Counted from the stretch's first letter, positions 1 to 6,103 are shown. The stretch: DNA of 8,081 bases from Candidatus Bathyarchaeota archaeon (GCA_018396515.1 JAGTQJ010000036.1:1-8081), one strand, 5' to 3'. Notes: generated by a model from the letters alone, not told the origin. Made by a program: numbers and translations.

Positions 1-133
1 CAGGAGGTGGGTGGAGGAGGCAGAGGGGGGATTAAAAGAGCTTAAGAGGCTCATGGATGAGTGCGAATCCCTAGAGATAGAGAGGGTGGGCAGGGAGATT
101 AGGAGGATGTCAGGCATCCAAGGCCACACCTAA
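1..133 (+). CDS. C-terminal fragment of an unidentified protein (5' end outside window)
   Basis: An open frame enters from the left edge (first full codon at base 2) and ends at a TAA at 131-133, giving 43 residues. The peptide is highly charged and looks helical, with many Glu, Arg and Lys, for example a segment reading GLKELKRLMDECESLEIERV. It has the codon style of the neighbouring genes (AGG arginine, GAG glutamate), so it is probably the real 3' end of a gene. I do not recognise the family. The next gene starts 40 bp downstream behind its own promoter-like element, so they are probably not in one operon. Confidence 0.55.
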   Translation, partial: RRWVEEAEGGLKELKRLMDECESLEIERVGREIRRMSGIQGHT

Positions 134-141
134 AACCGAGA

Positions 142-150
142 GGTTTATCA
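142..150 (+). promoter_or_regulatory. Candidate TATA box for the amidotransferase gene
   Basis: The sequence GGTTTATCA has a TTTAT core at 144-148, centred about 27 nt upstream of the ATG at 174. In archaea that spacing places the transcription start at or very near the start codon, so the mRNA would be leaderless. The core is a weak match to the archaeal consensus. Confidence 0.4.
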
Positions 151-175
151 GCCCCTAATCAGAGAAGGGGCTGAT
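147..175 (+). repeat. Perfect 9-bp inverted repeat overlapping the amidotransferase start codon
   Basis: ATCAGCCCC at 147-155 is the exact reverse complement of GGGGCTGAT at 167-175, with an 11-nt spacer. The left arm overlaps the end of the TATA-like element and the right arm includes the first two bases of the ATG at 174. If transcription is leaderless the dyad would act in DNA, as a repressor operator over the initiation region. If there is a leader it could fold into a hairpin that hides the start. A terminator for the upstream gene is less likely because no T-tract follows. Confidence 0.5.
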
Positions 176-1223
176 GTGTCAACTCGCAGCCTACATAGGA
201 GATAGGCCCATAGCCCCCCTCCTCCTGAGGAGCCTTGAGCTCCAGGAGGCCTACTTCGGAGGCCATGCCACCGGGCTTGGAGTCATAACTGCTGAGGGGG
301 AGCTGAAGGTGGAGAAGGATATCGGCCCCGTGGAGAGGGTGAGGAGGACGACTAGGGTGGAGGAGCTGGAGGGCGTGGTGGGCATAGCCCACAGCCGCTT
401 CGGCTACGGGTTCTATGACCCTAGATATAACACGAGGAGGATGGCCCACCCATTCCTAGACTGCAGCGGGACAGTATGCCTTATGCATAACGGCACCATC
501 TCCAACTACAAGAGCCTATGGAAAAGCCTCGAAGATAGGCACAGATTCAACTCCTACGAGGCCGATGTGGATTCTATAACGGACAGCGAGGTCGCAGTCC
601 ACATGCTCGAGGAGTATGCTGAGAAGGGCCTCGACGTGGGGGAGGGATTGAGAAGGGTCGCCCGCCACTTAGAGGGATCATTCCTCCTAGCCTGCATCAG
701 CCTCCAAGAACCCGAAGCCGTATGGATAGCTAACTGGCATCAGCCCTGCGTCATAGCCCTGGGGGAAGGAGAGGCCATGTTCTGCAGCAGCCCAGCAGGC
801 CTCAGCGAGGTTCGAGAAGAACTCGATAGGGTATTCGAACCGCCGAAGAACTCCCTAATCAGATTGACCCGTGGAGGAGTTGAGATAACCCCCCTCGACC
901 CAAATCGCAGGGTGCCCAGTCTGAGGCTGAACAAGAATGAGCTTGGAAGAGCCATCCTGGAGGTTCTAGAGAGGAGGGGGGAGGTGGATTTTAGAAACCT
1001 ATGGTATGAACTAAACCCTCAGGGGTGGGCGAGGAGCTTGGGTATTTCCCCAAGCGAGTTCGAGGAGTTAAGAAGGAGAGGCATAAGCATAGTCAACCCT
1101 TACATAGCGACCCTTGAGATGTTAGTCGAGGAGAAGAAGATTATATGCAGGGTTGACAGGAGGCTTGAGGCTGGAGTGGAGGGGGTCCCCCGCTACACAT
1201 ACTCCCTGTCGAAAGAGATTTAG
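174..1223 (+). CDS. Free-standing class II glutamine amidotransferase (GlmS-type glutaminase domain) with extra C-terminal region
   Basis: This 349-residue protein begins MCQLAAYIG, so removing Met exposes Cys2 as the N-terminal nucleophile typical of Ntn-hydrolase glutaminases. Other family landmarks are visible: AHSRFGYG (Arg75, glutamine carboxylate binding in GlmS), HNGTISNY at 105-112 (Asn106 and Gly107, oxyanion hole) and ITDSEV (Asp137, amino-group binding). The expected role is hydrolysis of glutamine to glutamate and ammonia. GlmS, PurF and asparagine synthetase fuse this domain to an acceptor domain, but none is present here. After about residue 250 there is instead a basic, helical stretch of about 100 residues that could be a winged helix; this is inference. 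The acceptor substrate is therefore unknown. No propeptide is needed with this start, and a TATA-like element lies at the leaderless distance. The class assignment is firm; the pathway is not. Confidence 0.9.
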   Translation: MCQLAAYIGDRPIAPLLLRSLELQEAYFGGHATGLGVITAEGELKVEKDIGPVERVRRTTRVEELEGVVGIAHSRFGYGFYDPRYNTRRMAHPFLDCSGTVCLMHNGTISNYKSLWKSLEDRHRFNSYEADVDSITDSEVAVHMLEEYAEKGLDVGEGLRRVARHLEGSFLLACISLQEPEAVWIANWHQPCVIALGEGEAMFCSSPAGLSEVREELDRVFEPPKNSLIRLTRGGVEITPLDPNRRVPSLRLNKNELGRAILEVLERRGEVDFRNLWYELNPQGWARSLGISPSEFEELRRRGISIVNPYIATLEMLVEEKKIICRVDRRLEAGVEGVPRYTYSLSKEI

Positions 1224-1235
1224 CCCAGCCTAATA

Positions 1236-1242
1236 TTTATAT
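1236..1242 (+). promoter_or_regulatory. TATA box of the DtxR-FeoA/feoB operon
   Basis: TTTATAT is centred about 27 nt before the ATG at 1266, the standard distance for a leaderless archaeal transcript. The box is flanked by two CCTAA direct repeats at 1229-1233 and 1243-1247, which could belong to an operator (inference). Confidence 0.55.
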
Positions 1243-1265
1243 CCTAACCCTCACTACAAATCCAG

Positions 1266-2018
1266 ATGCACAGCGAGAGCCTAGAGGAGTACCTAGAGGC
1301 CATATATACCTTCAACGAGAGGGGAAAGCCGGCTAGGACGAAGGAGCTGGCCGAGAGGCTGAGGGTCTCCCCACCCAGCGTGACCCAGATGGTGAAGGAG
1401 CTGGCCGAAGATGGGCTTGTGGAGTACGAGCCATACAGGGGAGTGACGCTGACAGGAAGGGGGATGGCCCTAGCCCAGAGGGTGGTGAGGAGGCATAGGC
1501 TTCTCGAGCGCTTCCTCCACGACATCCTGGGGCTGAGGAAGGAGAGGATCCACGGTGAGGCGTGTAGGATGGAGCACGGGCTATCCGACGATGTGGCCTT
1601 GGCCCTGTGTAAGGCCCTTAACAAACCTGAAAAATGCCCCGACGACGAGAGGCCGATACCACCATGCCCCCTAGCGGTTTCCGACTGCTCCGAATGCGAG
1701 GAGGCGAGGGAGAAGGAGGGAGGGACCCAAAGGCTCGTGACCCAGCTCTCTAATCTCAGGCCAGGTGAGAGGGGGAGGGTGGCATTCATAAGAGGCGGAG
1801 GCCGTGCCTCCCAGAGGCTCCTCGACATGGGCCTAACACCGGGAGTGAGCATCCAGGTGATCAATGCAGCCCCATTCAGAGGCCCAATGGAGATCTCGGT
1901 GAGAGGAACCAAAATAGCACTGGGGAGAGGGCTAGCCGGGCACATCTTCGTAGAGGTTGAGGATCTACCACCCATCAAACGCCCACACCCCCACGGCCCC
2001 CATCACGAGGGTAGATGA
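1266..2018 (+). CDS. DtxR/IdeR-type iron-dependent repressor with C-terminal FeoA (SH3-like) domain
   Basis: This is a cytoplasmic, metal-sensing transcription regulator of 250 residues. Residues 1-65 form the winged helix ([10 protein letters not shown], then [14 protein letters not shown] as recognition helix). Residues 70-125 are the dimerisation and metal-binding domain with the family ligands His77, Glu81, His96, Cys100, Glu103 and His104. Cys100 matches the position that is Cys in iron-type DtxR and Glu in manganese-type MntR, which favours iron. Residues 155-235 are a FeoA/SH3-like domain ([10 protein letters not shown], then [12 protein letters not shown]). Between them lies a Cys-rich segment (Cys124, 134, 141, 144), and the tail ends in [11 protein letters not shown]; both may bind metal. 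It is the first gene of the Feo operon, 13 bp before feoB, so it probably controls its own operon in response to Fe2+. The start fits the TATA distance. Confidence 0.9.
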   Translation: MHSESLEEYLEAIYTFNERGKPARTKELAERLRVSPPSVTQMVKELAEDGLVEYEPYRGVTLTGRGMALAQRVVRRHRLLERFLHDILGLRKERIHGEACRMEHGLSDDVALALCKALNKPEKCPDDERPIPPCPLAVSDCSECEEAREKEGGTQRLVTQLSNLRPGERGRVAFIRGGGRASQRLLDMGLTPGVSIQVINAAPFRGPMEISVRGTKIALGRGLAGHIFVEVEDLPPIKRPHPHGPHHEGR

Positions 2019-2031
2019 ACAGGTCGGTTTA

Positions 2032-2616
2032 ATGGAGCCCAAGCGTCTTAGAATAGCCCTGGCTGGCAACGCTAATGTTGGTAAAAGTGTCATTTTTAAT
2101 CATCTCACTGGGCTCCATCAGCACATAGGCAACTGGCCTGGCAAGACTGTGGAGAAGGCTGAGGGGACCCTCAGCTTCGGGGGATACCTCATAGATGTAA
2201 TAGATCTACCTGGGATCTATAGCCTATCCACCTTCTCCCTCGAGGAGCTGATCTCCAGGGAGTACATAGCGGTGGAGAGGCCGGATGTCGTTGTGAACGT
2301 GGTTGATGCCTCAAGCCTCGAGAGGAACCTCTTCTTCACCATTCAGCTCATGGAGCTCGGGGTTAAGATGGTCGTTGCCCTAAACCAGATCGATGTGGCT
2401 GAGAGGAGAGGGATCCACATAGATGTCGAGAGGCTGATGAAGCTACTCGGGGTTCCAGTGGTAGCAACGGTGGCCATCAAGAACATAGGCCTCCATCAAC
2501 TCATGGCAAAGGTCTTGGAGGTCGCGGAGGGTGGGGAGGCACCGAGCCCGCTCAGATTTGGGAAGGAGGTTGAGAGGAGGATAGAAGCCTTATCGGAGGC
2601 TGTTGGGGGGGGTTGA
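2032..2616 (+). CDS. feoB: FeoB N-terminal GTPase domain (ferrous iron transporter, 5' part, ends at in-frame TGA)
   Basis: This frame encodes the 194-residue cytoplasmic G domain of FeoB, the GTP-dependent Fe2+ importer. Its GTPase motifs are clear: G1 GNANVGKS at 12-19 (Ala replaces the usual Pro), G2 around Thr39 in [12 protein letters not shown]3 DLPG at 58-61 and G4 NQID at 118-121, followed by the helical GDI-like region. The ATG at 2032 was chosen because it lies 13 bp after the regulator stop and puts the G1 loop at the normal place; an upstream ATG at 1957 would overlap the regulator by 62 bp. The frame ends at a TGA (2614-2616) just after a run of eight G. The membrane part of FeoB continues in the same frame 27 bp later. 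Either this is a separate subunit or the gene is interrupted. Confidence 0.88.
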   Translation: MEPKRLRIALAGNANVGKSVIFNHLTGLHQHIGNWPGKTVEKAEGTLSFGGYLIDVIDLPGIYSLSTFSLEELISREYIAVERPDVVVNVVDASSLERNLFFTIQLMELGVKMVVALNQIDVAERRGIHIDVERLMKLLGVPVVATVAIKNIGLHQLMAKVLEVAEGGEAPSPLRFGKEVERRIEALSEAVGGG

Positions 2617-2643
2617 GACCCCCTACCCAAGAGGTGGATCGCG
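2605..2643 (+). other. In-frame TGA junction between the two FeoB parts
   Basis: Eight G (2605-2612) are followed by TTGA, with the TGA at 2614-2616 in the feoB frame. The nine codons after it (2617-2643) still read D-P-L-P-K-R-W-I-A, which leads directly into the KLLEGD motif and matches the R-W-x-A-x-K-L-L-E-G-D segment usual in intact FeoB. Five C follow at 2619-2623. A GAGGTG at 2631-2636 could serve as ribosome binding site for the TTG at 2644, seven bases downstream. Whether this is a nonsense mutation, a paired homopolymer sequencing error or a true split is unresolved. Confidence 0.8.
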
Positions 2644-3963
2644 TTGAAGCTCCTCGAGGGCGATGAGGAGGTTCAGAGGATGGTGTATGGAAAGAGGCCT
2701 CAACTCAGGGATCTTGTGGAGAGGGTGAGGAGGGAGATAGAGGAGATCCACGGCCATGATGCCCCGAGCGTCATAGCCTCCGAGAGGTACTCGCTGGCGA
2801 GCAGGATAGCCTTAGAGGCCTCAACCCAGACCACCCCCAAGAGGGGCTTGGCTGAGTGGTTTGATATGGCCACATTGCACCCAATCTCGGGATATGCTTT
2901 CATGCTCACTGTCATCCTCACAATGTTCTACGGCATCTTCACTATGGGGGAGTGGATATCAGTTTATCTCGAGGGGGCCTTTGGGATCCTCAAAATGGTT
3001 TATGATTCCCTATTCCAAGGAGCCCTCCCATCACTATTCTGGGAGGGGGTAGTAGAGGGGGTAGCCGCAGGAGTGACCATAGCCCTCCCCTACATAGTTC
3101 CCTTCTACATAGCCCTATCCGTCCTCGAGGATTCAGGATATATGGCTAGGATAGCCTACCTCGCAGACTCGGCGATGCATAGGATAGGCCTACATGGGAA
3201 GGGGTTTATACCCCTGGTCCTGGGCTTCGGCTGCAACGTGCCAGCAACCCTTGGATGCAGGATAATGGAGACCGAGAGGGAGAGGCTAATCTGCGCCTTC
3301 ACAGCCACCCTCATCCCATGCGCTGCGAGGAGCGTTGTGATAATGGGGCTCGTGGCCCGTTATCTGGGATTCGGGTGGGCCGCCGCATTATATTTAATAG
3401 ACTTTGCCCTCATATTCGCCCTCGGAAGGATAGCCTTCAAGGTTGTCCCAGGAGAACCATTAGGCCTCATAATGGAGATGCCCCCTTACAGGTGGCCCAC
3501 CCTAGCTGTGACGGCTAAAAAGGCCTGGTTCAAGCTTAAGGACTTCGTTTATACCGCATTTCCGATAATGGTCCTTGGAAACCTCACGATTACCTTGGCG
3601 GATAGACTGGGTTTCCTAAAAAACGTTCAGAGCCTCCTAACGCCTATAACCGTCTCGTGGCTTGGCCTCCCTTCAGCCTCTGGCGTGCTCCTGATCTTTG
3701 GAATACTTAGGAAGGAGCTTGCACTAATCCTACTCGCTTCCATGCTTGGAACGACGGACTTCTCCGCGATCCTGACACCCCTCCAGATGTTCGTCTTCTC
3801 ATTCGTCACTATGGTCTACATCCCATGCATAGCCACTATATCGGTCTTGATCAAAGAGTTCGGGTATAAGAGGGCTGCTATAATAAGCCTCTCCGAGATA
3901 GGGCTAGCTATATTCCTGGGGGGGATTCTGTCACGCATCATGTCTCTCCTCGGCTTGGGTTGA
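2644..3963 (+). CDS. feoB: FeoB membrane domain (ferrous iron transporter, 3' part)
   Basis: This 439-residue frame is the polytopic membrane part of FeoB, forming the Fe2+ path across the cytoplasmic membrane. It starts at KLLEGDEEV, the segment that normally joins the G domain to the membrane domain. The first Gate motif includes GFGCNVPA at 194-201 and PCAARS at 225-230. The second Gate region includes GILRKELALILLASM and, nearer the C-terminus, VYIPCIATISVL. Many hydrophobic segments follow residue 80. The only possible start after the TGA is TTG at 2644, preceded by GAGGTG. Together with the preceding frame and the nine junction codons the total is about 640 residues, a normal FeoB length, and no part of the fold appears lost. 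It ends 12 bp from the converging HEPN gene. Family assignment is certain; whether it is made as a separate chain is not. Confidence 0.9.
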   Translation: MKLLEGDEEVQRMVYGKRPQLRDLVERVRREIEEIHGHDAPSVIASERYSLASRIALEASTQTTPKRGLAEWFDMATLHPISGYAFMLTVILTMFYGIFTMGEWISVYLEGAFGILKMVYDSLFQGALPSLFWEGVVEGVAAGVTIALPYIVPFYIALSVLEDSGYMARIAYLADSAMHRIGLHGKGFIPLVLGFGCNVPATLGCRIMETERERLICAFTATLIPCAARSVVIMGLVARYLGFGWAAALYLIDFALIFALGRIAFKVVPGEPLGLIMEMPPYRWPTLAVTAKKAWFKLKDFVYTAFPIMVLGNLTITLADRLGFLKNVQSLLTPITVSWLGLPSASGVLLIFGILRKELALILLASMLGTTDFSAILTPLQMFVFSFVTMVYIPCIATISVLIKEFGYKRAAIISLSEIGLAIFLGGILSRIMSLLGLG

Positions 3964-3975
3964 TCGTAAGCCCTG

Positions 3976-4419
3976 CTAAGTCAGATTTATGTCGTAGAGT
4001 TCGAAGAGGAGCCTCGCGCAGGCCTCGTAGTGCTTTTTCGCTCTCTCGTAAGCTATAGGAGCGTAGTCTTTGAAGTATTCCGCGTCCAGGCCTTTCTCAT
4101 AACCATATCCGGCCAATCCTCTAAGCTCCGCGAGCTCGGAGATATTGCAGGCTAGGTCATCGATGATCTTTACGAACCACTCAGGAACGCCCTTAATTCT
4201 TGAGATCTCTTTGAAGGCCGTGCTCACGTCGTGTTCCTTTGGGTACTCCACCCCCAGCGCTATAAGAACCGCCTTAGAAGCCTGCTCCACGGCCATCTGG
4301 GATGAGTATACCACATCGTCCCATCTCTCGTCTTCAACGGCTCTGAGAGCGCCCCTCAGCCACCTTCCACCCCTCTTTAAGGCGGACCTAGCTAGGTCTA
4401 TGTTCGTCGTCCCACTCAA
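3976..4419 (-). CDS. HEPN-domain protein (candidate HepT-like partner of the nucleotidyltransferase)
   Basis: This 147-residue all-helical protein has the HEPN pattern: a first helix pair around SALKRGGRWLRGALRAVEDE, the hallmark YSSQMAVEQASKAVLIALGVE (38-58), then KEHDVSTAFKEI. Many HEPN proteins are ribonucleases with an R-x4-6-H motif, and HepT toxins carry R-x4-H-x-Y. Here the equivalent reads R100-G-L-A-G-Y105-G-Y107, so Tyr replaces His while the final Tyr, the AMPylation target in HepT/MntA pairs, is kept. RNase activity may be lost or altered. The start is TTG at 4419, inside the upstream nucleotidyltransferase gene (32-bp overlap), supported by AGGTGAT a few bases upstream; I see no ATG or GTG near it in frame. 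Overlap implies translational coupling. It may instead be a non-toxic, substrate-binding HEPN subunit. Confidence 0.82.
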   Translation of the reverse strand: MSGTTNIDLARSALKRGGRWLRGALRAVEDERWDDVVYSSQMAVEQASKAVLIALGVEYPKEHDVSTAFKEISRIKGVPEWFVKIIDDLACNISELAELRGLAGYGYEKGLDAEYFKDYAPIAYERAKKHYEACARLLFELYDINLT

Positions 4420-5170
4420 GATTTATCACCTCACCTGCACTGACATCCTTCAGGATCCAATAGGATTTTCCATTTGGAAGCGTTACCTTTCTGGATCCCA
4501 ATTTCTCCAGCTTTAATCTCAGGTTTTCAAGCGCTCGGTTTAAGAGACCTTCCCTATCGTAAAGGATTATTCCGTCGATCAATGCATCCAGATATATTCG
4601 GTTAAACCTCTTAGCCTCATCAAGGCTTAATGGATAGTTTTGAATAATCGGCCAGAAACCGGCGTTTAAAGTGTTATGATACTCTGGGCTCATCGCAAGC
4701 TCCTTTTTCGCCTCGCTGAGCTCCTTGAGCCTAGTCCAGATGGGCTTATCACCCCACCCATCGGCCACCACAAGGATGTCAATATCGCTATTCTTATCCC
4801 ATTTTCCTCTAGCTATCGAGCCGAATAGCATCAAACCAGCCAGTCTTCCACCTAGATGCTTATTCAGTATCTCACAGTATCTTCTAATCAAAGGCGCGAA
4901 GTGTGCATGAGGGATCCTCTCAATGTTTTCAGGTTTAAACCTCGGTGAGTATAAGGCTCCCTCTAACTCCTCCAAGATTCTAACAACCTCATGGCCCCTC
5001 TGGGTCGATCGATATTCGCCATCAAAATCCTCCACAAGTCCAAGACGGTTAAGCATCTTTAACTTGATCGAGAGAGTCCTTGGGTTTTTCACCACCGTCT
5101 TGAGATCCTTGAATCTGGCATTTCTATCCATTAGAAACTTGAGGATCCTGTAGGAGAACTCGTCGAACAT
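4388..5170 (-). CDS. Winged-helix minimal nucleotidyltransferase (MntA-like partner of HEPN)
   Basis: This 260-residue protein has an N-terminal winged helix (about 1-70, ending GEYRSTQRGHEVVRIL) and a polymerase-beta-type nucleotidyltransferase domain. The catalytic signature is GSIARG at 117-122 followed by SDID at 128-131, giving the GS-x10-D-x-D pattern with Asp129 and Asp131 as metal ligands. The C-terminus (KSYWILKDVSAGEVINLEW) resembles other archaeal wHTH-nucleotidyltransferases. In characterised HepT/MntA systems the nucleotidyltransferase neutralises the HEPN toxin by adding AMP to a Tyr; that role is inferred here from gene order. The fused HTH may allow autoregulation. The ATG at 5170 lies about 26 nt from a TATA box, so the transcript is probably leaderless. 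By eye, this gene and its partner are more AT-rich than the Feo operon, which could mean acquisition by transfer. Confidence 0.87.
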   Translation of the reverse strand: MFDEFSYRILKFLMDRNARFKDLKTVVKNPRTLSIKLKMLNRLGLVEDFDGEYRSTQRGHEVVRILEELEGALYSPRFKPENIERIPHAHFAPLIRRYCEILNKHLGGRLAGLMLFGSIARGKWDKNSDIDILVVADGWGDKPIWTRLKELSEAKKELAMSPEYHNTLNAGFWPIIQNYPLSLDEAKRFNRIYLDALIDGIILYDREGLLNRALENLRLKLEKLGSRKVTLPNGKSYWILKDVSAGEVINLEWDDEHRPS

Positions 5171-5191
5171 GCGCTTTGATATACTTCATTA

Positions 5192-5199
5192 TATTTAAA
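5192..5199 (-). promoter_or_regulatory. TATA box of the nucleotidyltransferase/HEPN operon
   Basis: On the minus strand the sequence is TTTAAATA preceded by an A-rich stretch that could serve as a BRE. Its centre is about 26 nt from the ATG at 5170, the leaderless spacing. The surrounding 5181-5212 is strongly AT-rich compared with the flanking genes. Confidence 0.6.
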
Positions 5200-5209
5200 T
5201 TTTACTTTT

Positions 5210-5557
5210 TTATTGTAAGCGACCGCCCCTCCCCCAAGGTGGAGGCCATAAATGGGTTTGGGATAACGCTACATCACGCTCTAAAATCTGCAGTGTGAAG
5301 AGCCCCGTGCCCTCTCCGGGCTCGATGATGGCCTTCGAGGGGGTCTTTCTAAGCTCCTCTCCGATCTCCCTGTCTGCTGGCTCACCTCAACGTTTTTCTT
5401 TCCTAAGCTCCTTGACTTTTCCAGTTTTCCTTTAAGATGAGGAGATTTTATTACTCATTATTTCGTAACCATTTTAAGCATCGAGGATTGCCGATTTTCT
5501 CGAAATCTTATTCAATCCTTTGCCCCTACCTTTCATTACGACCAGAATTTCCTCCAC
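5210..5557 (-). pseudogene. Possible decayed small gene in the 400-bp gap
   Basis: No intact gene fits in 5171-5566. One minus-strand frame is protein-like over its whole length but carries three stops, at 5474-5476, 5432-5434 and 5387-5389. It starts with a GTG (5557) followed by EEILVVMKGRGKGLNK, 10 bp after the MTH1187 gene's stop and in the same frame. After the third stop it is open for 57 codons and includes ADREIGEELRKTPSKAIIEP, then GEGTGLFTLQILERD. Between the last two stops a different frame reads KKNVEV directly before this block, suggesting a frameshift as well. The first block faintly recalls Alba-type proteins (K-x-R-G followed by a basic helix), but I cannot assign a family. 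Random open frames remain a real alternative. Confidence 0.35.
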
Positions 5558-5566
5558 GTATTGATA

Positions 5567-5896
5567 TCATGAAGTTAGCTGCTTCATCACCTCTTCCACT
5601 TTATCCTCCATTCTGCGTGGCTTATCTCTCCTATCATCTATCTTTATGTCTGTCTCAACCCTTTTAGCGCCAGCTCTGAAGAGGGCTTCATGAGCCCTCA
5701 GAACCACACCCAGGGCCTCTTCAACGCTATCGGCCTCCAAGATTGTCGACATGGGTGTAAGTTGAAACCTGAACCCTGAGCTCTTCACCTCTCTCAGGGC
5801 CTCAGCCACAAAGCTTGATACTCCAACGCCCACACCAACCGGGGAGGTTGAGAATTGGACAATTACCTTTATACCCCTTTCTGATCCCTCAGACAT
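5567..5896 (-). CDS. MTH1187 / YkoF-type small protein (thiamine-binding superfamily)
   Basis: This 109-residue protein matches the MTH1187 family (formerly DUF77), small ferredoxin-like-fold proteins that form multimers. Family signatures are visible in order: VQFSTSPVGVGVGVSSFVAE at 12-31, FQLTPMSTILEA at 44-55, RAHEALFRAGAKRVETDIKI at 67-86 and DDRRDKP at 87-93. Length is normal for the family. Some members bind thiamine or related small molecules, but the cellular role is not established, and nothing here links it to thiamine metabolism. The ATG at 5896 is preceded by a TATA-like element about 45 nt upstream and by AGGT about 10 nt upstream. The gene is divergent from the rhomboid gene and stands alone apart from the decayed remnant below it. 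Confidence 0.85.
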   Translation of the reverse strand: MSEGSERGIKVIVQFSTSPVGVGVGVSSFVAEALREVKSSGFRFQLTPMSTILEADSVEEALGVVLRAHEALFRAGAKRVETDIKIDDRRDKPRRMEDKVEEVMKQLTS

Positions 5897-5936
5897 GGGA
5901 ATAGACCTGATCTCTGATCTCCCCAGCCCTCCTAAT

Positions 5937-5944
5937 TAATTATA
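5937..5944 (-). promoter_or_regulatory. Candidate TATA box of the MTH1187-family gene
   Basis: The minus strand reads TATAATTA, about 45 nt before the ATG at 5896. That would put the transcription start near 5914 and give a short leader of about 18 nt. The leader region contains a tandem 7-mer, AGATCAG twice (5907-5920), of unknown meaning. Confidence 0.4.
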
Positions 5945-6031
5945 TGATGTTGGGTCAGCGTGATGGCCAATTAATCTAGAGGAGAATGGAGCAGTGGTCG
6001 TTTCAAGTTGAATGATGATTGAGAAGCTCAT

Positions 6032-6103
6032 GCTTCTGGGCTCTATTATAGTTAAACCCCCTCGGGGTTATTCGCCCTCCCAAGGGCTCGTTCTCCCAGA
6101 AAG
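6032..6103 (+). other. Nested inverted repeats upstream of the rhomboid gene
   Basis: TTCTGGG at 6034-6040 pairs with CCCAGAA at 6095-6101. Within that span AACCCC (6055-6060) pairs with GGGGTT (6064-6069) over a 3-nt loop, and GCCCT (6074-6078) pairs with AGGGC (6083-6087) over a 4-nt loop. The arms together could form a three-way junction. The block lies just before the TATA-like element of the rhomboid gene, in a region open but probably not translated. It could be a small RNA, an operator cluster or chance. Confidence 0.25.

Noticed and set aside
1244..1978. Long minus-strand frame of 244 codons opposite the DtxR-FeoA gene
   Set aside because: It is a shadow of a clearly recognised gene, rich in Ser, Leu and Pro with no family motif.
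2614..2616. TGA in feoB as a selenocysteine or reassigned sense codon
   Set aside because: Other genes here (the DtxR-FeoA gene, feoB itself, the MTH1187 gene, rpoD) end in TGA, so it is a normal stop. The position is in a variable linker with no functional Cys in FeoB, and no SECIS-like hairpin stands out, so selenocysteine is unlikely.
5300..5323. GAGCCC/GGGCTC hairpin as terminator or tRNA arm
   Set aside because: The stem is only 6 bp with a 12-nt loop, no T-tract or tRNA T-loop sequence is near, and it falls inside the protein-like block on the minus strand.
5437..5667. Plus-strand frame of 76 codons overlapping the MTH1187-family gene
   Set aside because: It has no recognisable motif and overlaps a confident gene on the other strand.
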